Below, piece by piece: positions 41,641 to 50,002 of a stretch of DNA of 64,000 bases. The position numbers and the translations under genes were made by a program. How positions within the stretch are numbered: the stretch's first letter is position 1; each line of letters begins with the position of its first letter. The notes below the pieces were generated by a model that had not been told where the DNA came from, did not search any database, and saw only the letters and a list, made by a program, of their open reading frames with translations. The stretch is from Ideonella_A sakaiensis_A (GTDB taxonomy: Bacteria > Pseudomonadota > Gammaproteobacteria > Burkholderiales > Burkholderiaceae_C), in NCBI RefSeq assembly GCF_048320135.1, contig NZ_CP182947.1, forward strand, positions 1,426,001 to 1,490,000, written 5' to 3'.

Positions 41641-43182
41641 TCAACGCCGGCCGGCCTTGGAGCGACGCTTCCAAAGCCGCTGGCGAGTGTCGACTTGCTG
41701 CAGCAGCGATGCGATTTCAGCCAGCAAGGCCTGCCGCCGTGCCGACATCCAGCCGATCGCAAACCAGTCGATGCCATTTGTGCCCGCGATCGCGTCGCGC
41801 CCGCCGGCCAGGTCATTCAGTTCGCCGAGGCATTCCTGCAGCGGCTTCAACGACGCCATCAGCCGGCGCATCGGCTTGCGCTTGAACAGTCGCGAAGCAA
41901 AGCCGGCGCCATAAACCAGGCGCTTCAGCCGCTTGCGCAGGCGATGCCGGCCGGCGTCGTCGAGCTGCTCGAATGCAGCGGCATCGCGCAGCACGGCGGC
42001 GTGCCATTTCGACAGCCGGCGCGCCAGCAGATCAGTCGTGCGGCGCTGCTTCGGCAGCTTTTTGGCCTGCCGATCGGTCGCCGGCTGCGCAGGCAAGCCG
42101 ACCTCGATCAGGTCGAGCAGCAGCAGCTGGTTTTCGGGATCCCGCAGCAACGCCGCAGGCGCCGCCGGCAGCGGGCGGCTCGTCCATTGCGGCAGCTGAT
42201 CTGCCTGCCCTGCATCACGCCACGCCGCGGCAATCGACGCCGACAACGGCCCGGCAAGCACCGCGCGGTCGCGCGCCGGGCCGAGGGCCCTGAACAGACG
42301 TGCGGCCGGCTCAGCCAGCCGGCCGGCGATTGTCGCGGCGTCGGGCTCGCTGTCGAACAGCCGCAATGCGGTTCGCAAGCGGCGCAGACCGACCCGAAGC
42401 TGATGCACATGTTCGGCCTCGTAAAGGCCGCTGGCGACCTGCGACGCATTGGCGAAGATCTGCGCGCGGCAATCGGCGACCACGGTCTGCAGCGACACGA
42501 GGGCACTGGCGCCGCCGTCGAGCCTCACGTTGCCGGCCTTGCGCGCCTGCGCGACGTCGACGCCACGCGCCAGCATGTCGCCGCGCTCGGCCTTGCTGCG
42601 CACATCGAGCCAGAGGCCGAATCGCAGCGCCCAGCGGCGCGCGACGTCGAGCACCGCGCGCGGGTCGCCGCTCAGCAGTTCGATCTCGAGCTCGCACAAC
42701 GGCTGGCGGCGGTCGCCGGCCTCGAGAAAACCTTCGTCGAACGCCAGTTCGACCTTGCCGAAACGTGTCGACAGTTCGCGCAGCGTGCGCCGCACATCGG
42801 TGCGAAATCGGCAGCCGAGTTCACCGCCGGAGTCGCCCGCGAGCAGATCGATCAAGCAATCGCCGATATCGACACCGGCGTGGCGCGACGGGTCGACCTG
42901 CGGTGCCGCAAAATCGATCAAGCCGGCGTCGAGCGGCACGTTGTGCTCCTTGCGGGCGGTGCCATCGCCACCACCGCCCTTCAGCGTCTGCACCCAGCCG
43001 TCGCCTTCGCGGCGCAGGCGCAGCGCGATGGCGTGCCGGGCCAGCAGCCGATCGGGCGTGTCGAAATAGGCCGCCTGCAGCTGCACTTCCCGGCTGCGCT
43101 GCGCGCCGCGCCCGACGACGAACGATCTGACAGCGCGCCGCCGCTGCCGCGGCAGCTGGAATTTCAGTTCGAATTCGATCAC
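41641..43182 (-). CDS. CYTH and CHAD domain protein (inorganic triphosphatase-like)
   Basis: A 513-residue protein combining an N-terminal CYTH triphosphate-tunnel domain (ExExK motif as EFELK at residues 3-7; FDTPDRLLARHAIALRLRRE; ELEIELLSGD) with a C-terminal CHAD helical domain (about 215-500, with HQLRVGLRRLRTALRLF and LRKRLKRLVYGAGFASRLF, rich in His/Arg/Lys). Such proteins hydrolyse inorganic triphosphate and associate with polyphosphate. GTG at 43180-43182 is taken as the start because it opens with the CYTH motif; longer upstream frames are GC-rich read-through. Converges with the SulP gene. Confidence 0.92.
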   Translation of the reverse strand: MIEFELKFQLPRQRRRAVRSFVVGRGAQRSREVQLQAAYFDTPDRLLARHAIALRLRREGDGWVQTLKGGGGDGTARKEHNVPLDAGLIDFAAPQVDPSRHAGVDIGDCLIDLLAGDSGGELGCRFRTDVRRTLRELSTRFGKVELAFDEGFLEAGDRRQPLCELEIELLSGDPRAVLDVARRWALRFGLWLDVRSKAERGDMLARGVDVAQARKAGNVRLDGGASALVSLQTVVADCRAQIFANASQVASGLYEAEHVHQLRVGLRRLRTALRLFDSEPDAATIAGRLAEPAARLFRALGPARDRAVLAGPLSASIAAAWRDAGQADQLPQWTSRPLPAAPAALLRDPENQLLLLDLIEVGLPAQPATDRQAKKLPKQRRTTDLLARRLSKWHAAVLRDAAAFEQLDDAGRHRLRKRLKRLVYGAGFASRLFKRKPMRRLMASLKPLQECLGELNDLAGGRDAIAGTNGIDWFAIGWMSARRQALLAEIASLLQQVDTRQRLWKRRSKAGRR

Positions 43183-43305
43183 CCGCCGATGATGCCCTGT
43201 CCGGGCATTGGCCGGGGTGCGTCGTGCGCAAGCGAGCAAAACGCCTGCAGCGATTAAAATCGCGTCAACCAACCTGCCCTGCACCCGCGCGGGCGACCAA
43301 ATCCC

Positions 43306-43521
43306 ATGCCGCTGTTCTGGAAACACTACAAATCCGACGTCACCTCGTTTCTCGAGGAGCTGAAAGCACGCCGGCCGTCCCTTGAGGAAGAGCAACGCCA
43401 GGGCCGTGCGCTGCTGTGGGACAAGCGGGTCGACCTCGATGCCCAGGCCGCCGCCGCCGAGGCGCGGGTGCCGCAGCAGCCCTACGTCTACCAGACCCGG
43501 CCGAACGAGACCGGGCATTGA
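43306..43521 (+). CDS. DUF3460 family small protein
   Basis: A 71-residue protein starting MPLFWKHYKSDVTSFLEELK, with ALLWDKRVDL and the C-terminal PQQPYVYQTRPNE. This matches the short DUF3460 family, which I know from Betaproteobacteria. No signal peptide; mostly helical and charged. Function unknown. It lies 25 nt upstream of scpA on the same strand, the usual position for this family, so it may be co-expressed with the chromosome segregation gene. Confidence 0.9.
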   Translation: MPLFWKHYKSDVTSFLEELKARRPSLEEEQRQGRALLWDKRVDLDAQAAAAEARVPQQPYVYQTRPNETGH

Positions 43522-43546
43522 ACGGCCGATCAGCAGCTTGGCCGGC

Positions 43547-44401
43547 ATGAGCCAGAGCGGGATCGAAGCGTTGGCGCTGGCCGACGATGTCGACGCGGCG
43601 ATCGGGCCGAACGTCGTCGACAGTGTTGCGGTCGCCCGCCTGTACGGCGAGCCGCTGTTTGCGATGCCGCAGGACCTGTACATCCCGCCCGATGCGCTGG
43701 AGGTTTTTCTCGAGGCCTTCGAGGGGCCGCTGGACCTGCTGCTCTACCTGATCCGCAAGCAGAATTTCAACATCCTCGACATTCCGCTGGCCGACGTGAC
43801 GCGCCAGTACCTCGCCTATGTCGACGAGATCCGCAAGACCAACCTCGAACTCGCCAGCGACTACCTGCTGATGGCGGCGATGCTGATCGAGATCAAGTCG
43901 CGGATGCTGCTGCCGCCGAAGAAGACCGCCGACGGCGTCGAAGCCGAGGATCCACGCGCCGAACTGGTGCGGCGGCTGATCGAATACGAGCAGATCAAGC
44001 TGGCCGCGGCCCGGCTTGACGCGCTGCCGGTGCACGGCCGCGACTTTCTGCGCGCGCAGGTCCACATCGAACAATCGCTGACGCCGCGGCTGCCCGAGGT
44101 CGAGGTCGACGACCTGCGCGCCGCCTGGGCCGATCTGATGAAGCGGGCGCGGCTGAACCAGCACCATACGATCAGCCGCGAGCAACTCAGCGTGCGCGAG
44201 CACATGAGCATCGTGCTGCGCCGGCTGCAAGGGCGCAGGTTCGTCGAGTTCGAGGACTTGTTCGATGTGCAGCGCGGCCCGGCGGTGCTGGTCGTGACCT
44301 TCATCGCGATGCTCGAGCTGGCGCGCGAACACCTGCTCGAGGTGACACAGGCCGAAGCCTACGCGCCGATCTACGTGCGCCTTGCCTACCAGCCCGCCTG
44401 A
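43547..44401 (+). CDS. scpA: Segregation and condensation protein A
   Basis: Kleisin subunit of the Smc-ScpAB condensin. The 284-residue product has the kleisin N-terminal motif EVFLEAFEGPLDLLLYLIRK, ASDYLLMAAMLIEIKSRMLL, and a C-terminal winged-helix region (FVEFEDLFDVQRGPAVLVVT). ATG 43547 is chosen as the first ATG after the DUF3460 gene. It carries a ~40-residue N-terminal extension before the kleisin motif. No scpB is in the window. Confidence 0.95.
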   Translation: MSQSGIEALALADDVDAAIGPNVVDSVAVARLYGEPLFAMPQDLYIPPDALEVFLEAFEGPLDLLLYLIRKQNFNILDIPLADVTRQYLAYVDEIRKTNLELASDYLLMAAMLIEIKSRMLLPPKKTADGVEAEDPRAELVRRLIEYEQIKLAAARLDALPVHGRDFLRAQVHIEQSLTPRLPEVEVDDLRAAWADLMKRARLNQHHTISREQLSVREHMSIVLRRLQGRRFVEFEDLFDVQRGPAVLVVTFIAMLELAREHLLEVTQAEAYAPIYVRLAYQPA

Positions 44402-44437
44402 CCGAAGGGCGCAGCGGCGCTTGCCGCGCCGCCGCGT

Positions 44438-46285
44438 TCAGCGCTGCCGCACGCCGAGCTTGAACGCAATCATCGCGCGCAGCTTGTTCGGCACCACCGG
44501 CTTGATCAGCACGTGGAAATCCTCGTCGTGGGCTTCGTTTTCATGCCCGGTCATCGTGCTGCCGGTGACGACGATCGCCGGCACCGCGACCCCGAAGCGC
44601 TGCCGCAGGAAACGCAGCGCATCGACACCGGTCAGCCCCTGTTCGAGCCGATAGTCGACGATCAGCAGATCGACGGTCGTTGCCGGATCCTGGGAGCCTG
44701 CCCATGTGGTGACGGCAGCAACGCTGTCGAAGCTGGCGACAGCAGCACCCCACTCCTTCAGCAGCACCTCGAGTCCGGCCCGCACCGTCGGCTCGTCCTC
44801 GACAACGACGATGGTCCGGCCGTGCAGCGTCACGCTTGTGCCGGCGACCGGCGTCGGCCGAGGCATCGGTTCGCGGACGATCCGGCCGAGCGGCAATGTC
44901 AGCGAAAACACCGTGCCGCGGCCAGGCTGCGAGCGCAGATCGAGCTGCGCGCCGATCAGGTCGGTCAGCCGCCTGACGATCGCCAGTCCGAGGCCGAGCC
45001 CCTTGCGCTGCTGGCCGGCATCGGCCGAATCGGCGGCCGCGATCTGGTAGAACTCCTCGAAGATGCGCTGCTGCTCCTCTTCGGCAATGCCCGGGCCGGT
45101 GTCCCAGACCTGAACCAGCACCTTGTCGCCGCGCCGCCGTGCGCTGACGAGCACGGTGCCGTCGGCACAGTAGCGGATCGCATTCGAGACGAGGTTGCGC
45201 AGGATGCGCTCGACCAGCAGCGGATCGGCGTGAATGCCATGCCGGCCGCCGCGCAGACGCAGCGCCAGGCCTTTCTCGAATGCAACCGGTTCGAAATGCA
45301 GCCGCAGCCGGCGCAGGATGTCGTCGAATTCGAATGGCTGCGGATTGACGCTGACGCCGCCGCTGTCGATGCGGGTGATGTCGAGCAGTTCGGAGAACAG
45401 CGACTCGAGCGCATCGACCGAATCGTTGATGCTGTTGACCAGCTTGACGACCTCGTCGTCATGCGCCTTGTGGCGCAGCGCCTCGGCAAACAGGCCCATC
45501 GCATGCAGCGGCTGCCGCAGGTCGTGGCTGACGGCTGAAAAGAACTGCGTCTTCGCCCGATTCGCCACCTCTGCCTGCCGCCTCGCGTCCTCGGCCAGTT
45601 GCTTTTCGCCGCGCAATTGCTGCAGCAGCCGGTCGGCCTGCACCTTCAGCTCGATCGCCCGCTGCAGCGCCTGTCGATAGTTGCGTGCAAGCAGTGCAGT
45701 CATGCTGAAGATCAGCAGCAGGATCGCCGCCAGCTGCGCACCATAGTGATCGCCAACCAGGGCGACACGTGCCGCCATCGGCACGAAGCACATCGCGGCA
45801 TACAGCAGGTAGACGCGCGGTTGCGTCGCCAGAACCGGCACCGCGGCCACACAGAAGGTATAGACGACGATGATCAGTGCGGTCTGCTGGTTGCTGTCGC
45901 CCAACGGGTAGAACAGCCACGCACTGAAACCCCACAACGCGCCAGAGGCCAGGATGCCGATGTTCCACAACAGGCGCCAGCGCTGCCAATCGGTGATGGA
46001 TGCAGGGCTGGCATGCTGGAAGCTGCGGAACAACCAGATCCGCCAGGCCCAGACGCTGAGCGACGGCAGCAGCCACGCCAGCAGTGTCGGCAGCGACGCT
46101 GCGGGCGAAAACAGCAGCGTCAGCACCGAGATGCCGGCCAGGTTGCCGGCAAGAATCGCCGGCATGTAGTCGAAGGCGCTGCGAATATCCTCGGACAGCG
46201 CCGCCGGTGGCTCGTCAGCCGCTGACCCGGCCGTGCCCGCTGCAGCGGCGAGCGGGCTGCCAAGCTGATGGGTCGTGGCGGCCAT
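44438..46285 (-). CDS. Hybrid sensor histidine kinase with C-terminal receiver
   Basis: A 615-residue membrane kinase with about six N-terminal transmembrane helices (residues 42-200), a HisKA box SAVSHDLRQPLHAMGLFAEA (H254), HATPase with NLVSNAIRYCADGTV, WDTGPGIAEEEQ and KGLGLGLAIVRRL, and a C-terminal receiver (VVVEDEP, phospho-Asp in LLIVDYRLEQG). There is no periplasmic sensor domain, so sensing is likely within the membrane. ATG 46285 preferred over an upstream TTG at 46309. It lies 83 nt downstream of a LuxR-type regulator, its likely partner. Confidence 0.93.
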   Translation of the reverse strand: MAATTHQLGSPLAAAAGTAGSAADEPPAALSEDIRSAFDYMPAILAGNLAGISVLTLLFSPAASLPTLLAWLLPSLSVWAWRIWLFRSFQHASPASITDWQRWRLLWNIGILASGALWGFSAWLFYPLGDSNQQTALIIVVYTFCVAAVPVLATQPRVYLLYAAMCFVPMAARVALVGDHYGAQLAAILLLIFSMTALLARNYRQALQRAIELKVQADRLLQQLRGEKQLAEDARRQAEVANRAKTQFFSAVSHDLRQPLHAMGLFAEALRHKAHDDEVVKLVNSINDSVDALESLFSELLDITRIDSGGVSVNPQPFEFDDILRRLRLHFEPVAFEKGLALRLRGGRHGIHADPLLVERILRNLVSNAIRYCADGTVLVSARRRGDKVLVQVWDTGPGIAEEEQQRIFEEFYQIAAADSADAGQQRKGLGLGLAIVRRLTDLIGAQLDLRSQPGRGTVFSLTLPLGRIVREPMPRPTPVAGTSVTLHGRTIVVVEDEPTVRAGLEVLLKEWGAAVASFDSVAAVTTWAGSQDPATTVDLLIVDYRLEQGLTGVDALRFLRQRFGVAVPAIVVTGSTMTGHENEAHDEDFHVLIKPVVPNKLRAMIAFKLGVRQR

Positions 46286-46368
46286 CTCAGTCGCGCCCGG
46301 CTGCTTCAAGCCGCGGAGTTGCCCGTGCCGTGGGCAGCGGGCTGGGTGAGCGCGGGGGCTGCTTCATG

Positions 46369-47115
46369 TCAGCCGCGCCCGAGTTGCCTGCCGTAGCGAG
46401 CGCCGAGGCCGCCCGGCGCCTGCGACATCTGGCTGACCGCCAGCACGGCCTGCGTGCGTGAATTGACGTCGAGCGCGCGCAGCACCGCAGCGACATGGTC
46501 CTTCACCGTTTCGACCGACAGATTCAGTTCGCGAGCGATCAGCTTGTTCGGCTTGGCCTGCAGCAACTGCGCCAGCACCTCGGTCTGGCGCGGCGTCAAG
46601 CCGAGCGCCTCGAGGCCCGCCGGCGCGCGCTGGAAGTCGCTGCGCCAGGCCGCGCCGTGCAATGCGTTGCGGCTGGGAACCTCGGGCAACGGACGATGCT
46701 GGCTCGCGGCCGCGGCATGGCTGCCCATGCTCATCGGTGGCACATAGATGCCGCCCGACATCACCATGTGCAGGGCCTCGAACAGCGTGTCGTTGCTGGC
46801 GCGTTTCGGCACAAATCCCATCGCGCCAAGATCGATCGAGCGGATCACGTCGCTGCTGCGATCGGATGCCGACAACACGACCACCGGGATCGCCGGGTAG
46901 TTGTTGCGGAATTCGCTCAAGACGTCGAAGCCGTCGGCATCGCCAAGCTGCAGATCGAGCAGCACCAGGTCGAATTCGGCGTCCTTCTGCAGGATCTCGC
47001 GGGCCGAGCGGGCGCCGCTGGCGCCGATCACTGTGAGGTGGTCGCCGAGGCCTTGTATGACCTGCTGCAACGCGACCAGGATCAGCGGATGGTCATCGAT
47101 CAGCAGCACTTTCAT
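46369..47115 (-). CDS. LuxR/NarL-family response regulator
   Basis: Receiver (VLLIDDHPLI; phospho-acceptor in LVLLDLQLGD; K in FVPKRAS) and LuxR-type helix-turn-helix (LTPRQTEVLAQLLQAKPNKL, IARELNLSVETVKDHVAAVL), 248 residues. The linker (about 130-165) is longer than usual and His/Pro-rich. ATG 47113-47115 starts the receiver exactly (MKVLLIDDHP). Paired with the downstream hybrid kinase. The target genes are unknown. Confidence 0.93.
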   Translation of the reverse strand: MKVLLIDDHPLILVALQQVIQGLGDHLTVIGASGARSAREILQKDAEFDLVLLDLQLGDADGFDVLSEFRNNYPAIPVVVLSASDRSSDVIRSIDLGAMGFVPKRASNDTLFEALHMVMSGGIYVPPMSMGSHAAAASQHRPLPEVPSRNALHGAAWRSDFQRAPAGLEALGLTPRQTEVLAQLLQAKPNKLIARELNLSVETVKDHVAAVLRALDVNSRTQAVLAVSQMSQAPGGLGARYGRQLGRG

Positions 47116-47204
47116 CGGGCGACTCCCGAAGCCGTTTGCAGCCATCGTATGCGGGCAATCCGCCCCTTGCATCCCCCCGGGTAGGGGAGTCGGATGTCAC
47201 GCTT

Positions 47205-47657
47205 TCAGGTGAATCGGCGGGTGATCGATTCGGCGATGCAGGCCGGCTTGTCCGAACCCTCGCGCGCGATCGTCGCCTCGACAACCAGCTGCGCGCCGCC
47301 GGCAATCGGCTCGAAGGCCAGCAGCTTGAAGCTGCCGCGCAGCCTGCTGCCAACCGGCACCGGCGCGGTGAAGCGGACCCGGTTCAGTCCGTAGTTGACG
47401 CCCATCCGGACATCGGCGACCTCGAATGCCGCCGCGGTCATCTCCGGCAGCAGGCTCAGCGTCAGAAACCCATGCGCAATCGTTGCGCCGAACGGCCCGG
47501 CAGCCGCGCGTTGCGGATCGACGTGGATCCACTGGTGGTCACCGGTGGCCTGGGCAAACAGATCGATGCGCTGCTGGTCGATCGTGATCCAGTCGCTGTC
47601 GCCGAGATGCTCGCCGACGAGCGCCTGCAGATCATTCAAGTGGGCGTAACTTTGCAT
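47205..47657 (-). CDS. MaoC-like (NodN-type) hydratase
   Basis: A 150-residue single hot-dog-fold protein resembling (R)-enoyl-CoA hydratases. The hydratase motif with catalytic Asp/His is in FAQATGDHQWIHVDPQRA, followed by GPFGATIAHGFLTLSLLPEM and NYGLNRVRFTAPVPVGSRLR. It could feed beta-oxidation intermediates to polyhydroxyalkanoate synthesis, but no phaC or fatty-acid genes are nearby. It starts 27 nt after the ParA stop, possibly co-transcribed. Confidence 0.9.
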   Translation of the reverse strand: MQSYAHLNDLQALVGEHLGDSDWITIDQQRIDLFAQATGDHQWIHVDPQRAAAGPFGATIAHGFLTLSLLPEMTAAAFEVADVRMGVNYGLNRVRFTAPVPVGSRLRGSFKLLAFEPIAGGAQLVVEATIAREGSDKPACIAESITRRFT

Positions 47658-47684
47658 CGTATGGAGGGGTAGGTGGATGAAGGT

Positions 47685-48305
47685 TCAGCCGGCATCGAGC
47701 CAGTCGGTGATCGGCTGCCATTGTGCAAGGTCGCGTTCGACACGATGCGAAGCGATATCCCACAACGTCAGCCCGCGCGCCGACAGCTGCACATAGTTTT
47801 GCGTATCGCGCAGCTCGCCGATGACCGGCAGCGGCAACAGCGCGAGAAATTGCCGCAGCTGATCGGCCGAGATCGTATGTTCGCGGACCCGCATCGCCAC
47901 CAGGCCGATTCGCATCCGGTCGGCGCGCTTGTGCGCGGTCAGCTGCTCGATGAACGGATGGGTGGCCTGGATGTCGAACAGGCTGGGCTGCAGCGGCACC
48001 AGCACGCGGTCGGCCAGCTTCAGCACCGCGTCGAGCCGTTTGCCATGCAAGGCCGCCGGCGTATCGAGCACGACATGGCTGGTGCCCTTCGGCGGCTTCA
48101 CGATGTCACCGTGGTCGACTTCCCAGCTGCGGATCGGCGCCAGCTCTGGCGGTCTGAGTGCCAGCCACTGCCGGGCCGAATGCTGGCGATCGACATCGCC
48201 GAGCATCACCGCATGGCCGCGCGATGCGAGATAGCCGGCGATCTGCGTTGCCAGCGTGCTCTTGCCGACACCGCCCTTGGGATTCGCGACCACGATCACC
48301 GGCAT
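47685..48305 (-). CDS. Orphan ParA/MinD-like ATPase
   Basis: Deviant Walker A ATPase of 206 residues: NPKGGVGKSTLATQIAGYLA at residue 8, DVDRQHSARQWLALRP, and VVLDTPAALHGKRLDAVLKL as Walker B. No ParB gene or parS site is adjacent, and it is shorter than chromosomal ParA, so it is an orphan small ParA, perhaps positioning a protein complex. Divergent from the Zur-like gene (206-nt gap); the MaoC-like gene follows. Confidence 0.9.
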   Translation of the reverse strand: MPVIVVANPKGGVGKSTLATQIAGYLASRGHAVMLGDVDRQHSARQWLALRPPELAPIRSWEVDHGDIVKPPKGTSHVVLDTPAALHGKRLDAVLKLADRVLVPLQPSLFDIQATHPFIEQLTAHKRADRMRIGLVAMRVREHTISADQLRQFLALLPLPVIGELRDTQNYVQLSARGLTLWDIASHRVERDLAQWQPITDWLDAG

Positions 48306-48472
48306 CTCGTCCCCTCGTCTGGTTGTGCGTCATTTCGACCATCGGCACGCTGCCTGCAGCGGCGAATCGCCGGCTTGCCAACAATGGTAGCGCCGAGTCC
48401 GCCGGTGCCAAGCCCGGCCAGCTGCTGCCGAAGCAGCACCGGCAAGCGCGACGCGACTACGTGCAAACCCTT

Positions 48473-48502
48473 TTGATGCAAACGCAAATGCATTTGCATT
48501 AA
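48473..48502 (+). promoter_or_regulatory. Nested palindrome before the Zur gene (candidate Zur box)
   Basis: TTGATGCAAA (48473-48482) and TTTGCATTAA (48493-48502) are inverted with one mismatch. Inside lies the perfect 14-bp palindrome GCAAATGCATTTGC (48484-48497). It ends 9 nt before the regulator's ATG. AT-rich palindromes of this type are usual for Fur-family operators, so autoregulation of the zinc operon is likely. It lies in the divergent gap 48306-48511 next to the ParA gene. Confidence 0.65.
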
Positions 48503-48511
48503 GATTCGCCG

Positions 48512-48958
48512 ATGGAGCGCCATACCCGTCAACGCCAGGCCGTGCTCGACTCGTTGTCGGCAAGTGGCCGCACGCTGAGCCCGCCCGAGATCCTCGAGAT
48601 CGCGCGCCAGCATGCGCCGGGCCTGAACCTGTCGACGGTTTACCGTCAGGTCAAGGCGCTGGAGTCCGATGGCCAACTGGTGAAAGTCGAGCTGCCCGGT
48701 CAGCCAGCGCGTTTCGAGGCGCGTTGCCGCCACGGCGCTGGCGGCGACGAGAGCTGCTCGAGCCGATCGGCCGTTGGCGCCGCCGCGCTGCCGCACCACC
48801 ACCACCATTTCCATTGCGTCGTCTGCAATGCGGTCGTGCCAATCCACGGCTGTCCCGGCGCGATGCAGGAACTGGCGCCGCGGGGTTATCTCGTCGAGAG
48901 CCACGACCTCGTGCTGCACGGTCGTTGCGCACAGTGCGCGCAGGAGCCGGCACGATGA
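48512..48958 (+). CDS. zur: Fur-family zinc uptake regulator (Zur-like)
   Basis: Metal-sensing repressor of 148 residues. Winged helix: TRQRQAVLDSLSASGRTLSP and LNLSTVYRQVKALESDGQLV. The C-terminal half carries HHHHHFHCVVCNAV and CAQCAQEP, giving Cys4/His metal sites; the five-His run with FHC is the typical Fur-family regulatory metal site. A 10-residue Gly/Ser/Cys insertion precedes it. It heads an operon with znuC, znuB and znuA, so zinc is the most likely effector. The stop overlaps the next small gene. Confidence 0.9.
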   Translation: MERHTRQRQAVLDSLSASGRTLSPPEILEIARQHAPGLNLSTVYRQVKALESDGQLVKVELPGQPARFEARCRHGAGGDESCSSRSAVGAAALPHHHHHFHCVVCNAVVPIHGCPGAMQELAPRGYLVESHDLVLHGRCAQCAQEPAR

Positions 48959-49071
48959 AACGCAACAGTCTGCTGATGAGTTCGGCGCTGCTGCGGCTGC
49001 TGGCTGCGCTGGCACTGGTTGCCGGGCTTTGGCTCGCGGTGGCCTGGGCCATCGCCGGCAGTGGAGGCTGA
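48955..49071 (+). CDS. 38-residue membrane peptide between zur and znuC
   Basis: ATG 48955 overlaps the zur stop (ATGA) and the frame ends at 49071, 4 nt before znuC. The peptide begins MKRNSLLMSSALLRLLAALA and has one strongly hydrophobic helix (about residues 12-34, with LVAGLWLAVAWAIAG). Overlap, tight spacing and a clean helix make it a credible small gene. I know no family name. It may modulate the ZnuBC transporter or tune coupling between zur and znuC translation. Confidence 0.6.
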   Translation: MKRNSLLMSSALLRLLAALALVAGLWLAVAWAIAGSGG

Positions 49072-49075
49072 AGCA

Positions 49076-50002
49076 ATGGCTGCAATCCCCGCCGTCCCGG
49101 CACTGCGCGCCGTGCCAACCGCCGATGCGGCGCCCGGCGAACCACCTGCCGCGGCGGTTCTGATCGACAACCTGACGGTCAGCTACCGGCAGCATCCCGC
49201 AGTGCATCACGTCAGCTGCCGCTTCGATACCGGCTCGCTGACGGCAATCGTCGGTCCGAACGGCGCCGGCAAGAGTTCGCTGCTCGATGCGCTGGTCGGT
49301 CGCATCGCGCCGACGACCGGACGTATCCAGCTTGCGGTGCCGGGGCGATCGCGGATCGCCTATCTGCCGCAGCAGAACCAGATCGACCGCACATTTCCGC
49401 TGCGGGTCGCCGATGTCGTGATGCTTGGCGCCTGGCCATCGCTCGGGCTGTTCGGTGGCGCGTCGGCGGCAATGCGTGAGCGGGCCGCCAGCGCACTGCA
49501 CCAGGTTGGCCTCGACGGGCTCGGCCACCGTCAGGTCGGCGAATTGTCGGTCGGGCAATTCCAGCGCGTGTTGTTCGCCCGCGTGCTGCTGCAGCAGGCG
49601 CCGCTGATCCTGCTCGACGAACCGTTCAATGCCATCGACAACCGCACCACCGCGGACCTGCTGCAACTGGTCCACCGCTGGCACGCCGAAGGGCGCACCG
49701 TGGTTGCGGTGCTGCACGACCTCGACCAGGTTCGCGCCCATTTCCCGGACACCGTGCTGCTGGCGCGTGAGGTGATTGCAGCTGGTCCGAGCAGCGAGGT
49801 GCTGACACCGGCCAACCTGCAGCGCGCGCGCGAGATGGCCGAGCGCTGGGACGATGCGGCAGCCTGGTGTCACCGCAATGAAAGCGGCGAGCCGCCCGGC
49901 TTGACGATCGTCAACGCCGCCGGGCATCTGCATTCGCACGCCCACGGCACGGCCGGCGCCCACACCCACGCACACGGCCCAGCCGACCAGGCCACGCGAT
50001 GA
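49076..50002 (+). CDS. znuC: Zinc ABC transporter ATP-binding protein
   Basis: ATPase of a metal uptake transporter, 308 residues; ATG 49076 with GGAGG 7 nt upstream. Walker A VGPNGAGKSSLLDALVG, signature LSVGQFQRVLFARVLLQQAP, Walker B LILLDEPFNAIDN and H-loop VLHDLDQV. The C-terminus is His-rich (HLHSHAHGTAGAHTHAHG), a likely zinc-binding tail. The end overlaps znuB by 4 nt. The N-terminal 30 residues are Ala/Pro-rich and unusual. Confidence 0.93.
   Translation: MAAIPAVPALRAVPTADAAPGEPPAAAVLIDNLTVSYRQHPAVHHVSCRFDTGSLTAIVGPNGAGKSSLLDALVGRIAPTTGRIQLAVPGRSRIAYLPQQNQIDRTFPLRVADVVMLGAWPSLGLFGGASAAMRERAASALHQVGLDGLGHRQVGELSVGQFQRVLFARVLLQQAPLILLDEPFNAIDNRTTADLLQLVHRWHAEGRTVVAVLHDLDQVRAHFPDTVLLAREVIAAGPSSEVLTPANLQRAREMAERWDDAAAWCHRNESGEPPGLTIVNAAGHLHSHAHGTAGAHTHAHGPADQATR

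Noticed and set aside
47685..48305. Plasmid or chromosome partition locus.
   Set aside because: ParA alone, no ParB and no parS-like palindrome nearby; dnaA/gidB-type neighbours are absent.
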